In this document: piece after piece, positions 1 through 9,755 of the stretch
How the letters are laid out: every line of letters starts with the position of its first letter
Position numbering within the stretch: position 1 is the stretch's first letter
Origin: Gimesia alba
Lineage (GTDB): Bacteria; Planctomycetota; Planctomycetia; Planctomycetales; Planctomycetaceae
NCBI RefSeq assembly: GCF_007744675.1
Contig: NZ_CP036269.1
Location: 4,443,546 to 4,507,545, forward strand
DNA length: 64,000 nt
Direction: 5' to 3'
The notes under the pieces: generated by a model
Database searches by the model: none
Seen by the model: only the letters and a program-made list of their open reading frames with translations
Told to the model about the DNA's origin: nothing
Program-made: the position numbers and the translations under genes

Positions 1-825
1 CAGACTCTCGCCATCAATATATTCACAGATCAGATAATGCACGCCCTCGTGCTCGCCCGCATCGTAAGCGGTGACAATATTCGGATGCGATAACCGCGCC
101 GCCGTCTGCACTTCGCGTTCAAATCGCTTCAACCGATCGGGAACATGCTCCAAATCAGAACGAATGACTTTCAACGCCACGATGCGTTTCATGCGCTGGT
201 GCATCGCTTTGTAAACCGTCCCCATGCCTCCCGATCCGATCGGCTCCAGAATCAGATAATCGCCGATCAACAGCGGACGGGCTTCTGTCGAAGAGAGCGC
301 GTGGCTCTGATACTCGGTCAGCGTTCCTAACTCAATCAACAGTGCGGCCAACGCGGCTGTGGACTGTGGTCGCTGATCCTCTTCCAGATTCGCGATCAAG
401 TCTGTCAACTCGCGTTCCGCCAGAATACCAACTTCGATCACCCGAGCGCGAAATTGTTCCAGTGAAAAGTCGTCGAACTCATGCGGCCCCTCTTCGGGAG
501 AACCGCCAACCGAAGCAGCCGGATAGGCGGCTCGTGCCGCTCCAATCACTGAAGAGAGCCACTCCTGATCGAGCACGGGGAACTGTTGCAGGTATTCACT
601 CGATCCCGGCGTTTCCCCCTGCTGACAGCGATGCTCCACTTCCAGCGGAATCAACTCTTTGAGGATCACCTCGCGATAATCGACGGCGACATCATCCAGA
701 TACGCATTGATCGATGGGAGATCTCCCTGCCTCAGCTCAGATTCATACCGATCGCATAGTTGATTAATTTTCAGCATCAGGTCTGAAGGGAGCTGCTCGA
801 AATCTGTTTCGTTTGGCGATTTCAC
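1..825 (-). CDS. Serine/threonine protein kinase, N-terminal part (3' end outside window)
   Basis: The visible 275 residues hold a helical N-terminal region of about 180 residues followed by the start of a Hanks-type kinase domain. The glycine-rich loop IGSGGMGTVYKA lies at residues 196-207, the ATP-anchoring lysine is K219 in VALKVI, and the visible part ends at the hinge (LICEYIDGESL). The catalytic loop is off the window. I chose the GTG at 825-823 because it overlaps the stop of the upstream sigma-factor gene by four bases (GTGA), which indicates translational coupling, and because no in-frame ATG gives the complete N-terminal region. Kinases of this build are abundant in planctomycetes. 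The coupling to an ECF sigma factor suggests that kinase and sigma factor act in one signalling route (inference). The fold is certain; the substrate is unknown. Confidence 0.93.
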   Translation of the reverse strand, partial: MKSPNETDFEQLPSDLMLKINQLCDRYESELRQGDLPSINAYLDDVAVDYREVILKELIPLEVEHRCQQGETPGSSEYLQQFPVLDQEWLSSVIGAARAAYPAASVGGSPEEGPHEFDDFSLEQFRARVIEVGILAERELTDLIANLEEDQRPQSTAALAALLIELGTLTEYQSHALSSTEARPLLIGDYLILEPIGSGGMGTVYKAMHQRMKRIVALKVIRSDLEHVPDRLKRFEREVQTAARLSHPNIVTAYDAGEHEGVHYLICEYIDGESL

Positions 826-1442
826 AAATTGCAATCCTCTTGCCACAGACGGGTAATCAACTGAAGTTTTCGTTCAACGGTTCGGCGAGCACAGCCTAGA
901 CTCTGCGCAATTTCAGTTGTAGTTTCCCCTTCCATTTTGGCCAATGCAACCTGTCTTAACGCCGAATCACCGGTTTTATCCAATAAATTGAGCAACCGCT
1001 CCAGTTCTTCAGCTAACTGCACAGCAAATTCCGGCGAAGGTTCCTGCTGAATGATCTGTTCAAAGTCAACAGGCATGGACGTTTGCTTTTTACGTTCAGC
1101 GTCACTGTCGCTCTTACCGCTGCCTCCCCGTTTTTGTCGATTTTCGCTGCGAATCAAATCGACCGATTTGTGGGAGGTAATCGCCACCAGTAAAGGCCAT
1201 AAATTTTCGCGGTCGGTAATTTGGGAGAAACGACCATTCTGTGCCCCCATGCAGAAGCTTTTAAACGCACTTAAGGCCACATCTTCTTCATCTGCCATCG
1301 CCCGGGGCGCGCCGCGCAATTTCCGCCGCGCGACCTCGACCATTTCCTGAAAATAGGATTCCCAGAGCCGTTGCGCAGCCTGAGCATCACCAGTTTTTAA
1401 CTGATCAATCCATTGCGTTACCGTCTCTTCAATCAAAGACAT
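822..1442 (-). CDS. ECF-type RNA polymerase sigma factor
   Basis: This 206-residue protein has the two-part layout of extracytoplasmic-function sigma factors. Region 2 spans about residues 20-105, with an AFKSFC segment and SHKSVDLIRSENRQKRGG for core binding and -10 recognition. Region 4 spans about 145-200, with a helix-turn-helix around GETTTEIAQSLGCARRTVERKL. The linker is acidic and lysine-rich. The gene is upstream of, and overlaps by four bases, a Ser/Thr kinase gene, an arrangement known for planctomycete-specific ECF groups in which a kinase replaces a classical anti-sigma factor. No anti-sigma gene is adjacent. Regulation by phosphorylation is inferred from the pairing, not shown by the sequence. 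Confidence 0.92.
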   Translation of the reverse strand: MSLIEETVTQWIDQLKTGDAQAAQRLWESYFQEMVEVARRKLRGAPRAMADEEDVALSAFKSFCMGAQNGRFSQITDRENLWPLLVAITSHKSVDLIRSENRQKRGGSGKSDSDAERKKQTSMPVDFEQIIQQEPSPEFAVQLAEELERLLNLLDKTGDSALRQVALAKMEGETTTEIAQSLGCARRTVERKLQLITRLWQEDCNL

Positions 1443-1668
1443 TCAACGTGCTTTCCTGAAAGTGATGCCCGTCCGTCTATCTCTCCATTATATCGTAGAG
1501 TCGTTTGATTCAACAGGTTAGGTCGACTCTCAAGCAAAGTATATTTTTTTCACATTTTTTGTCGCAATTTAACATTACCTGACGAATTGCCAGAGAAAGG
1601 GCCCATTCAACATCGATTCCCGAGCCCGACTCCTGAACATATCATTCGCATACAGAAAGAGTAAAACA

Positions 1669-2595
1669 ATGGCTCATGTTCGATTCTCAATGAAATCTTG
1701 TTTCCTGCTGTGTCTGTTTATTTTCGCAATCGGATCAGGAGGCCTCACAACTGGAATTCATGCTCAGGAACGAAGTCGCGTCCAGGACGACTTGAAATCA
1801 CTCAGCGACGAATTCGATGATGCAGCGACCATGAAACAATGGTTACGCATTTATCAGACAGAAAAAACCAACGCTGATCAACTGGAAAAATTCGACATCG
1901 CCCAGACCCGTCCCGGCTGGATGGTGATGATGCCTTACAGCAGCACCTGGTATATGGATTATCGTGGCGTGCTCGTCTACAAGCAGGTCAAAGGTGATTT
2001 CGTGGTCACCTCGAATATTCGTGTCGCCCGACGAGGCGGCGATGGTGCCCCGCGCAGCAATTATTCTCTGGCCGGACTGATGATTCGCACGCCACGCAAT
2101 GTCACACCGCAAACCTGGCGACCGGGGGGTGAAAATTATATTTTTCTCTCACTCGGCTCTGCCAGACGCCCCGGAGTATTTCAGTTCGAAGTCAAAACGA
2201 CGCTCAACAGTCGCTCGACACTGGCGGTGACTGATGCCGGCACTCCCACCGCTCTGATTCAAATCGCCCGCATCGGAAACGATTTTATTCTGTTGAAGAA
2301 AACACCCAGCGGCAGCTGGAACATACATCAACGTTACCGCCGCGCCGACATGCCTCAGGAATTACAGGTGGGTTTAACTGTATACACCGATTACAGCACG
2401 GCCTCCCGCATGCAGCCGGCACAACAAAATACACAGGTCATCAAAAACGGGCGCCCCGATCTGGTTGCAGGTTTCGACTTTGTCCGCTTCAACCGTCCCC
2501 AGGTTCCCAGTCGCCTGACAGGGAAAAGCTTTTCCAATCCCAACGAAGTCTCCGATGCAGATCTGCTGCAGTTTCTGGGTGACAAAGCCCATTAA
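1669..2595 (+). CDS. Secreted protein, possibly with a lectin-like beta-sandwich
   Basis: The 308-residue product starts with a clear signal peptide (positive MAHVRFSMKS, hydrophobic CFLLCLFIFAIG, likely cleavage after the HAQ near residue 33). The mature part begins SDEFDDAATMKQWLRIY and continues with alternating beta-rich segments (YSLAGLMIRTPR, ENYIFLSLGS, FILLKKTPSGSW). This resembles the concanavalin-A-like sandwich found in DUF1349-type and other secreted carbohydrate-associated proteins. No catalytic motif is visible. The gene stands alone, is divergent from the sigma/kinase pair, and is followed by a promoter candidate for the next gene. The export prediction is strong; the fold is an inference from sequence style, and the function is unknown. 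Confidence 0.75.
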   Translation: MAHVRFSMKSCFLLCLFIFAIGSGGLTTGIHAQERSRVQDDLKSLSDEFDDAATMKQWLRIYQTEKTNADQLEKFDIAQTRPGWMVMMPYSSTWYMDYRGVLVYKQVKGDFVVTSNIRVARRGGDGAPRSNYSLAGLMIRTPRNVTPQTWRPGGENYIFLSLGSARRPGVFQFEVKTTLNSRSTLAVTDAGTPTALIQIARIGNDFILLKKTPSGSWNIHQRYRRADMPQELQVGLTVYTDYSTASRMQPAQQNTQVIKNGRPDLVAGFDFVRFNRPQVPSRLTGKSFSNPNEVSDADLLQFLGDKAH

Positions 2596-2645
2596 TAAAG
2601 AAGATTGCGTAACAATCAGACCTCATAAAACCAAGCCGCCCCTGT

Positions 2646-2675
2646 TTGCATTTGATTCGGCACCGGGTTTATAAT
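2646..2675 (+). promoter_or_regulatory. Sigma-70-like promoter candidate upstream of the FAD oxidoreductase
   Basis: TTGCAT at 2646-2651 and a perfect TATAAT at 2670-2675 are separated by 18 bases. The pair lies about 100 bases before the ATG at 2774, in the gap after the preceding stop codon. Identified by eye from consensus match; no start-site data. Confidence 0.5.
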
Positions 2676-2773
2676 CAGATCAAGCATCATGCTGGATTCA
2701 TTCCGGTTTGAATCGCTGTTTTTATTTGATTGACCAGATACCCTAAGCGAATTGACGACAGGAGCCAGAGGGC

Positions 2774-5071
2774 ATGCGTTTCACTTCCCGATTATTTTCG
2801 ATTCTCGCCGGACTGGCGATCACTGTGCTCTCTGCTGACTCTGTATCCGCAGCCAAACCTACAGAAGGCGTGCTGGTCGAAGCAGAAAGTTTTGATCAGC
2901 ATGGCGGCTGGAAGCTCGACACTCAGTTTATCGAGATCATGGGCTCTCCGTATCTGCTTGCTCACGGACTCGGACAACCTGTCAACGATGCCAAAACCAC
3001 GGTTCAATTTCCTTCGACAGGAAAATACCGTGTCTTCGTTCGAACCAAGGACTGGGTCGCTCCCTGGAACGCTCCCGGAACACCCGGCCGTTTCCAATTA
3101 GCCATCGATGGCAAACCGCTCAAAGAAACGTTTGGGACCAAAGGTGCCAACTGGTTCTGGCACGATGGTGGTACGGTGGAAATCACAAAACCTGAAATCG
3201 AACTTTCGCTTCACGATTTAACCGGCTTCGAAGGCCGTTGTGATGCGATCCTGTTTACCAAAGACCTGTCCTACACTCCACCGAACGAGATGGCACCGAT
3301 GGATCAATGGCGCAAAGCCATGCTGGGGCTTCCCGCGCAACCGGAAAAGACAAAACAGTATGACCTGGTTGTTGTAGGTGGCGGCTACGCCGGGTTGGGC
3401 GCGGCGATCTCAGCGGCTCGGATGGGTTGCAAAGTTGCGCTGGTTCAAAACCGCCCTGTTCTCGGCGGGAATGGGAGTTCGGAAGTGCGAGTCTGGGCCA
3501 AAGGCCTGGTACGGCGTGGAAAGCATCCGCACATTGGTGAAATCATCGCTGAATTTGCGGACTCGGCTACGGCTTCTCCCGGCACCTATGAAGAATTCGG
3601 CGACGACGTCAAAGAAGCAACCGTCCGGGCAGAGAAGAACATCGATTTATTTTTGAATACGCACGCTTACGCCGTCAAAAAAGAGGGCGACGCGATTCAG
3701 AGCGTGACCGCCTTCAATACCAAAACAGGCAAGCAAACCGAATTTCAGGGTGCCCTGTTTGCCGACTGCACCGGTCATGGGCAAATTGGATATCTCGCGG
3801 GTGCCGACTATTATACGCATGAAAAAGGCCACATGGGGATGAGCAATATGTGGACCTGGAAAGAAGCCGAAAACACACAAGCCTTCCCTGAAGTTCCCTG
3901 GGCACTCGACCTGACCATGGAAGACTTCCCTTATCCCAAACGTTTTCACGGCGAATGGTTCTGGGAAAGCGGCTTTGATAAAGATCCGATCAAAGATCTG
4001 GAATCGATGCGCGACTGGAACTTCCGAGCCGTCTATGGTGCCTGGAATGCAATGAAAAACAAAGACGGCAAAGACAAACACGGCAATGCCGTCTTAACCT
4101 GGATGGCCTATATCGGCGGACCACGCGAAAGCCGTATGTTACGAGGCGATGTAATTCTTCGCAGAAAAGACATCGTCAATAAAGTCGCTTTTCCCGATGG
4201 CTGCGTGCCCAGCACCTGGTCCATTGACTTACATTACCCCAAAAAACAATACATGAAAAAATATCCGGAAGATCCGTTTATTTCGCAGGCGGTCTTCGAT
4301 CGTAGCGTCGACCGCAAACGCGGCTACCCTGTTCCCTATCGCTGTTTCTACTCGCGGAATGTCCCGAACCTGTTTATGGCGGGCCGCTGTGTCAGCGTGA
4401 CACACGAAGCACTCGGAACCGTCCGCGTTATGAAAACCGGCGGCATGATGGGGGAAGTCGTCGGTAAGGCAGCTGCAATCTGCACAGAAAAGAAATGCAG
4501 CCCCCGCGCTGTCTATACCGACTATTACCAGGATCTCGACCGTTTGATGTCACTCAAAGGCGTCGAACGACGCGACACGATCGGCAGTGAATTTTATACT
4601 CCGAAAGACGCCAAACCTTTGCCCCCCGTGATTGGCGCTTATATCGACCCTGCCGCCCTGCCGGGGCTTGTCATTGACGATGAAAATAATAATGTCCAGT
4701 TCGTTGGTACATGGACCAAAGGCGAAGGCCTGAAAGGGTATATCGGCAATCATTATGTGTATCATGGTAGAGGGAAAAAGGCGGAAATCCACTTTAAGTT
4801 CCAGGTCGATAAACCCGGCAAATACGAAGTGCGACTGGCCTACGGTCATCACGAAAACCGGGCCACCAATACTCCGGTCACTGTTCGCTCTCCTCAAGAA
4901 ACCAAAACAATTAAAATCAATCAGCGTATCAAACCACCGCTGCCAAACGGCTTTATTTCACTGGGAACATTTCAGTTTGAAAAAGGTCAGCCGATTGAAG
5001 TCATCATGTCCAATTCCGGCGTAGACGGCAATGTGCATGCAGATGCGATTCAGGTTCTGCCTGCTGAATAA
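2774..5071 (+). CDS. Secreted FAD-dependent oxidoreductase with flanking beta-domains
   Basis: This 765-residue protein has a signal peptide (residues 1-27) and then a beta-rich, carbohydrate-binding-like domain (about 30-165, starting EGVLVEAESFDQHGGW). A Rossmann FAD-binding motif follows (YDLVVVGGGYAGLGAA, 196-211, with GGNGSSEVRVW after it), then the body of an FAD_oxidored-type domain to about residue 610. A second beta-domain at about 640-765 (HYVYHGRGKKAEIHFKF, PGKYEVRLAYGHHENRA) looks like the golvesin/xanthan-lyase C-terminal type. The family is common in planctomycete and verrucomicrobial glycan-degrading inventories, but its substrate is generally unassigned. A 10-bp hairpin lies between this gene and the next, whose FMN/Fe-S membrane product could be an electron partner (speculative). 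Export with FAD suggests Tat or periplasmic folding, but I see no twin-arginine motif. Confidence 0.85.
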   Translation: MRFTSRLFSILAGLAITVLSADSVSAAKPTEGVLVEAESFDQHGGWKLDTQFIEIMGSPYLLAHGLGQPVNDAKTTVQFPSTGKYRVFVRTKDWVAPWNAPGTPGRFQLAIDGKPLKETFGTKGANWFWHDGGTVEITKPEIELSLHDLTGFEGRCDAILFTKDLSYTPPNEMAPMDQWRKAMLGLPAQPEKTKQYDLVVVGGGYAGLGAAISAARMGCKVALVQNRPVLGGNGSSEVRVWAKGLVRRGKHPHIGEIIAEFADSATASPGTYEEFGDDVKEATVRAEKNIDLFLNTHAYAVKKEGDAIQSVTAFNTKTGKQTEFQGALFADCTGHGQIGYLAGADYYTHEKGHMGMSNMWTWKEAENTQAFPEVPWALDLTMEDFPYPKRFHGEWFWESGFDKDPIKDLESMRDWNFRAVYGAWNAMKNKDGKDKHGNAVLTWMAYIGGPRESRMLRGDVILRRKDIVNKVAFPDGCVPSTWSIDLHYPKKQYMKKYPEDPFISQAVFDRSVDRKRGYPVPYRCFYSRNVPNLFMAGRCVSVTHEALGTVRVMKTGGMMGEVVGKAAAICTEKKCSPRAVYTDYYQDLDRLMSLKGVERRDTIGSEFYTPKDAKPLPPVIGAYIDPAALPGLVIDDENNNVQFVGTWTKGEGLKGYIGNHYVYHGRGKKAEIHFKFQVDKPGKYEVRLAYGHHENRATNTPVTVRSPQETKTIKINQRIKPPLPNGFISLGTFQFEKGQPIEVIMSNSGVDGNVHADAIQVLPAE

Positions 5072-5129
5072 ATCAAAAACGGTTTCCGACTAAGCGACTG
5101 ATCCAGAACAAGTAGTTCAGAATAGAGAT

Positions 5130-5160
5130 GCCTCAAACAGAGTTCCGCTTTGTTTGAGGC
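5130..5160 (+). terminator. Perfect 10-bp hairpin between the FAD oxidoreductase and FMN protein genes
   Basis: GCCTCAAACA at 5130-5139 pairs perfectly with TGTTTGAGGC at 5151-5160 around an 11-base loop. There is no T-run after it, so it could be a weak terminator, an mRNA 3'-end stabiliser or a leader structure for the next gene, whose ATG is only 13 bases downstream. Confidence 0.45.
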
Positions 5161-5172
5161 GTTGAGAGAAGG

Positions 5173-6492
5173 ATGACAGAGTTACCGCTAGTTCCCCTGC
5201 CTCCGAAATCACCGCGACCGGCAAGCCTTCTGAGATCAGTCTCGTTAAAAGTTTATCGCATTGTGGTTCTGGTCCTGATTGTCTTCCTGATCCGAGATTA
5301 TTACGTCCGCAAACGCGTGCAAGGCGACGCGCCAATTCTGTTACATGAAGTCCAGGCGATTCTTCCCGCAGCAGATTCACTGCGCGTTGATCACTCGGCA
5401 CGCAATGGTCTGTTTATTCTTAATCAGGAGCAGCAGACCATCGGTTATGCCGTTCGCACCTCGCCGATCTCTGATGAAATCATCGGCTACTGTGGCCCGT
5501 CAGATACCTTGATTGTGTTTGATCAAGCTACCGGAAACATCGCGGGGCTCTCCATACGCAGTAGTGGCGACACCACTTCGCACGTCAACGACGTCCGCAA
5601 TGATCGTTACTACATGAGTTTGTGGCCCCAATATTCCTGGGACGATTTGACTCAACTCGATCTCCGTCAGGGCGAAATCGAAGGCGTCTCCGGAGCCACG
5701 ATGACCAGCATGGGCATTGCCCATGCGATTGTGCATCGAATTCAATATTCCCAAAAACAGGCACAAGCGATTCCACCTTTTCAGTTCCAGGCCAACGATG
5801 CCGTTCTACTTCTGTTCGGCGTCGGAGCCGCATTGATTACCTTTACCCGTCTGAAACGCATGCACCGTTTGCGCTCCCTGTTTAAACTCTCCGCTTTCAT
5901 TTATCTCGGCTTCGTAAGTGGCGACCTGCTGGCAGAATCCCTGTTCGCAGGCTGGGCAAAGTATACGATCCCCTGGCGACAACTGTCGGGGCTGGTTGCT
6001 CTGGCGGCGATTGCTGTTTTCGTCCCCTGGTCAACCCGCAGAAATCTTTACTGTCAAAGTATCTGCCCACATGGAACCGCGCAGGAATTTCTGGGAAAAA
6101 TCGTTCCTGCCAAACGCAAATGGAAAATTCGAGCAGATGTCAAACGCGGCCTGCGCTGGATCCCCGTTTTATTACTGATTCTGATCCTCTGCATCATTTT
6201 TTTAGACTTGCCCATTGATCTGGCGGAACTGGAAGCCTTTGATGCGTATCTGCTTACTTCGGCTGGCATCGTCTCGATTTGGATTGCCGTCACCGGTCTG
6301 TTCGCGTCACTCTTCATCCCACAGGCATACTGCCACTATGGTTGCCCAACGGGGAGCATCTTTGAATTTGTTCGCTCACACGGCAGAGCAGATCGATTCG
6401 GAAAAAGCGATTTTGTAGCAGGTTTATTGTTGTTACTGGCATTTTTGTTGAATCAGTATGCCGAGATTCTCAAGCAGTACCTCCTCAACTAA
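5173..6492 (+). CDS. NosR/NirI-like membrane protein with FMN-binding domain and CxxxCP motifs
   Basis: The 439-residue protein has an N-terminal membrane anchor (about 27-42) and a periplasmic FMN-binding domain (about 55-195). This ends in GVSGATMTS (171-179), the motif in which a threonine, here T176, carries FMN covalently after attachment by ApbE. Several transmembrane helices follow. Two cytoplasmic-type CxxxCP motifs occur: YCQSICPHG with C294/C298 and YCHYGCPTG with C387/C391. In NosR-type proteins these motifs move electrons across the membrane. The ferredoxin-type domain that ends longer NosR proteins is absent, so this is a short form. GAGAAGG just before the ATG serves as ribosome binding site. 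The electron acceptor is unknown; the upstream flavoprotein is a candidate by location only. Confidence 0.86.
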   Translation: MTELPLVPLPPKSPRPASLLRSVSLKVYRIVVLVLIVFLIRDYYVRKRVQGDAPILLHEVQAILPAADSLRVDHSARNGLFILNQEQQTIGYAVRTSPISDEIIGYCGPSDTLIVFDQATGNIAGLSIRSSGDTTSHVNDVRNDRYYMSLWPQYSWDDLTQLDLRQGEIEGVSGATMTSMGIAHAIVHRIQYSQKQAQAIPPFQFQANDAVLLLFGVGAALITFTRLKRMHRLRSLFKLSAFIYLGFVSGDLLAESLFAGWAKYTIPWRQLSGLVALAAIAVFVPWSTRRNLYCQSICPHGTAQEFLGKIVPAKRKWKIRADVKRGLRWIPVLLLILILCIIFLDLPIDLAELEAFDAYLLTSAGIVSIWIAVTGLFASLFIPQAYCHYGCPTGSIFEFVRSHGRADRFGKSDFVAGLLLLLAFLLNQYAEILKQYLLN

Positions 6493-6500
6493 GACAGGCA

Positions 6501-9500
6501 TTACTTAAAGCGAATTGAAGAATCATCGTGAATTTGATGACGCAACAAAGCTTTACTTACCATATTCACGAGTTTTTGTGGCTTATATGGTTTTTTCAGG
6601 AAGTGCACAAATTCAGAGCCATCCATTTGATCGGAAATATCCGTTTCACTCAGGCCACTTGTCAGGATCACAGGAATATCAATCCCTTTTTCCTTGAGCA
6701 AATGATACGTCTCCACACCACTCAAGCCCGGCATGGTCATATCCAGCAGAATCACGCTGATTCCATCACGATTTTTCTCATAAACTTCGATGCCTTCACT
6801 GCCGGAATGAGCCACCATGACAGAAAAGCCAAAACGATTTAACACGTGATTGACTACATTGCAGACAGCTTTGTCATCATCAATCACCAACACATACCCC
6901 GCATCGGCAGGCACCACGGTATCGGCACTGCTGTCATTTTCAATCTTCTCTTCTGTATCAGTTGCCACGGGCAAAATCACGCGAAAACGAGAACCACGCT
7001 CTACTGCCGAATCGACTAACAACCCGCCATTATGCCCGCGAATGATTCCGGAAACCCCAGCCAGGCCCAGCCCGCGACCTGTAAATTTCGTGGTAAAAAA
7101 CGGATCGAACATTTTGGACTGACAATCTTCATCCATCCCACTTCCGGTATCTTCGATTTCAAAATACACAAATTGACCGGGGTTGATATTCTCACAGAAG
7201 AAGTAGCTGGCACTGTTCTCCTGGTTCAATGAGATCATCCCGGTACGAATATGAATCACACCGGTTTCTTTTTGATTCTGAATTGCTTCGGACGCATTCG
7301 TCAGCAGGTTCAGTACCACCTGTTCAATCTGGCCCATATCACCGTGTACCAGCAATTTCTCATTTGATAATTCCAATACGATATCCGCATTGGGGGACAC
7401 GATGGTCTTTAAGATCTCCACGGTTTCCTGAATGATTTGATTTAAATTGAAGGTCGTTGTCACGAACGTCCGTCGACCTGAATAGGCCAGGAGACGCTCG
7501 CAGATTTTTGTCGCATGCCGCGCGGCAATTTCAATATTCTTCACATTCTCTATGACGGGAGATTTGCCTGCCAGTTCCATCAGGGCCAGATTCGTATTCC
7601 CCAAAATTGCCAGCAGCAAATTATTGAAATCGTGTGCAATTCCCCCGGCAAGAACCCCCAGACTTTCCAGTTTCTGTGAATGCAGCATTTGCGAATGTAA
7701 CTGGTCTTTTTCCTCTTCAATCTGAATGCGATCGGTTATATCACGAATGACCTGAATATAACCGGTAATTTGATTATCCGAACGCCGTAACGGAGTCACA
7801 ATCGTCTCACCCTGAAACTGGGTTCCGTCCGCGCGCTGGTACTCAACGATAAACGGCTTCAACACCCGCGAATTGGGATAAGACACACGCAAAAACTCAT
7901 CATCAAATTGATCGCCGGTTGTAATAATTTCCCGAATCGGCCTGCCCAATAGATCAGCCTCTTTACACCGGAAATGGATCTGAATCGATTCATTACACAT
8001 CACAATGTTATGACTGCGGTCGGTCACAATCATCGCATCTGTCACCGAATGGAAAATTGTCTGCAATAAAATCCGTTGACGGTTTAATTGTTCGATTGTT
8101 TTCTTGCGAACGGTCACATCGATCGCCAGACCAATACAACCAATGATGACATCGTCTGAGTTTCGTAACGGCTCAATATGAATATCCAGAATCGTATTTT
8201 GTAACTGCTGCTCAAATCGGACAGACTCCCCTTTCAACGTCCGTTCATGCATGGCCACCATATTCTCGGATACATCGGGGACGTCCTGAAAATCAAAAAT
8301 GGCCTGCCCCACCGGTTCATTAGGTTGAATCCCTAACTGGTTGAGCCCCGCACCGACAATCGACGTATACTGATTATTACAATCAGTCGTCCAGAGAATG
8401 GCTGGGATTTGATCCATAATGATCCGCAAACGCGCTTCATTTTCCAGGCGGATTTGCTGAGAACGTTTCAGATCGTCAATATCAAGGTGCGTTCCTGTGA
8501 CCTGAAGTGGTGTCTGCTGGGGAGTGACGGCGGATATCTTTCCTCTCGTCAGAATCCATTTCCAGTCACCATTCTTATGCTTCATCCGAATTTCCGCTTC
8601 AAATGATGACGCATTTCCAGAAAGATAATCTTCCAGCAGCTTCATCGCAGAGGGCAAGTCTTCGGGATGCACCAGTTTTTTCCAGGCATCAAAAGTCGCC
8701 AGAAATTCGCCCGGTTGATACCCCAGCATCGCGTACCAGTGATCATCATAATTGACCTGCCCGGTTACCAGGTTGTAGTCCCACAACCCGATATCGGAAC
8801 CACGTGCCGCCAGAGTCATCCGCAGTTCACTTTCCTGCAATTTCTTCTCAGCCTGTTCGCGGTTCAGCTCTGTCGCAGCCCGGAATGTATAGCTTTGAAT
8901 GGCAGGAATTTCACACAAATTTTCATGAATCGGTCGATCGCTCAACAAAACCAGATGGCCTTGTACCTGTCCCATTCGATTGATCATCGGCAGACTGAAA
9001 TAGGCTTCAAACCGATTGTCAACCAGAAATTTGTGATTGGGAAATAGTTTCGACACCCCACTATGAATCGCACAGGAATCAGCCCCAATTGCATTTTCAC
9101 AAGGAGTTCCAGCGGGATCATATTCAAAATCAGGGATTAATTCTCCATTTATACAGGCACCGATGGTCTGAAGCTTTTTGATTTGTTGATTAAAGTATCG
9201 ATGCTGAACCAGGACAACTCCCTTTAATTTAAGCGCGTCTGCCAGTTCCTTTACCAGACGTTTAAAAAACTCCTGACCGGTCACACCGCTGGTTGCATTC
9301 GACAGTAAATGCAGCAATCGCTCATTTTGTCTTTGTGCGGTGATATCATTAATCAGCCAGAGTTCCTGCTCTGTATTGTTCGGCAGAGTCACTTCACATA
9401 AATGCTGATGACTATCACCGCGCTTGAACCAGATCTCTGCATGCTGAGACTGTTCTTTTGATCTCGCAGTGGCTGGCATTCTAGTTTTCAATTGGAATAA

Positions 9501-9755
9501 CTGTGACAGATTTTCCTGAAACACCTGAGAATGTTCTTCAGCCCCCCCCAGCAACTCATCGGCCCGCTCATTAATAAACAGTACGCCATCGTTACATAAC
9601 ACAACGCCGGAAGGAATGCTTTCGATGATTAATTTAATGGATGCCGTATTGGAATCCTGAGGAGCGGACTCTTTAAGCGAGTGCTTTACGTTTTGCGTAG
9701 AATCGATACGGAATTGTTTTATTTTCGTTCGGGATGAACTTAAATTAGATTCCAT
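6501..9755 (-). CDS. Hybrid sensor histidine kinase with PAS/GAF sensors and C-terminal receiver
   Basis: This 1084-residue protein has no obvious transmembrane segment, so it is probably cytoplasmic. In order I see a PAS-like region (about 40-140), a GAF-like region (about 150-300), and three PAS repeats (about 305-430, 440-550 and 560-680). A HisKA dimerisation domain follows, with the phospho-accepting H708 in GGIAHDFNN. The HATPase domain has its N-box at N820 and DTGSGM at 869-874. The C-terminal receiver has an acidic pocket (VIDDD), phosphorylatable D1005 (ILLDMTMPG) and K1055. All catalytic residues are present. No partner regulator gene is adjacent, so the output must be elsewhere or act through the attached receiver. 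The sensed signal is unknown. Confidence 0.95.
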   Translation of the reverse strand: MESNLSSSRTKIKQFRIDSTQNVKHSLKESAPQDSNTASIKLIIESIPSGVVLCNDGVLFINERADELLGGAEEHSQVFQENLSQLFQLKTRMPATARSKEQSQHAEIWFKRGDSHQHLCEVTLPNNTEQELWLINDITAQRQNERLLHLLSNATSGVTGQEFFKRLVKELADALKLKGVVLVQHRYFNQQIKKLQTIGACINGELIPDFEYDPAGTPCENAIGADSCAIHSGVSKLFPNHKFLVDNRFEAYFSLPMINRMGQVQGHLVLLSDRPIHENLCEIPAIQSYTFRAATELNREQAEKKLQESELRMTLAARGSDIGLWDYNLVTGQVNYDDHWYAMLGYQPGEFLATFDAWKKLVHPEDLPSAMKLLEDYLSGNASSFEAEIRMKHKNGDWKWILTRGKISAVTPQQTPLQVTGTHLDIDDLKRSQQIRLENEARLRIIMDQIPAILWTTDCNNQYTSIVGAGLNQLGIQPNEPVGQAIFDFQDVPDVSENMVAMHERTLKGESVRFEQQLQNTILDIHIEPLRNSDDVIIGCIGLAIDVTVRKKTIEQLNRQRILLQTIFHSVTDAMIVTDRSHNIVMCNESIQIHFRCKEADLLGRPIREIITTGDQFDDEFLRVSYPNSRVLKPFIVEYQRADGTQFQGETIVTPLRRSDNQITGYIQVIRDITDRIQIEEEKDQLHSQMLHSQKLESLGVLAGGIAHDFNNLLLAILGNTNLALMELAGKSPVIENVKNIEIAARHATKICERLLAYSGRRTFVTTTFNLNQIIQETVEILKTIVSPNADIVLELSNEKLLVHGDMGQIEQVVLNLLTNASEAIQNQKETGVIHIRTGMISLNQENSASYFFCENINPGQFVYFEIEDTGSGMDEDCQSKMFDPFFTTKFTGRGLGLAGVSGIIRGHNGGLLVDSAVERGSRFRVILPVATDTEEKIENDSSADTVVPADAGYVLVIDDDKAVCNVVNHVLNRFGFSVMVAHSGSEGIEVYEKNRDGISVILLDMTMPGLSGVETYHLLKEKGIDIPVILTSGLSETDISDQMDGSEFVHFLKKPYKPQKLVNMVSKALLRHQIHDDSSIRFK

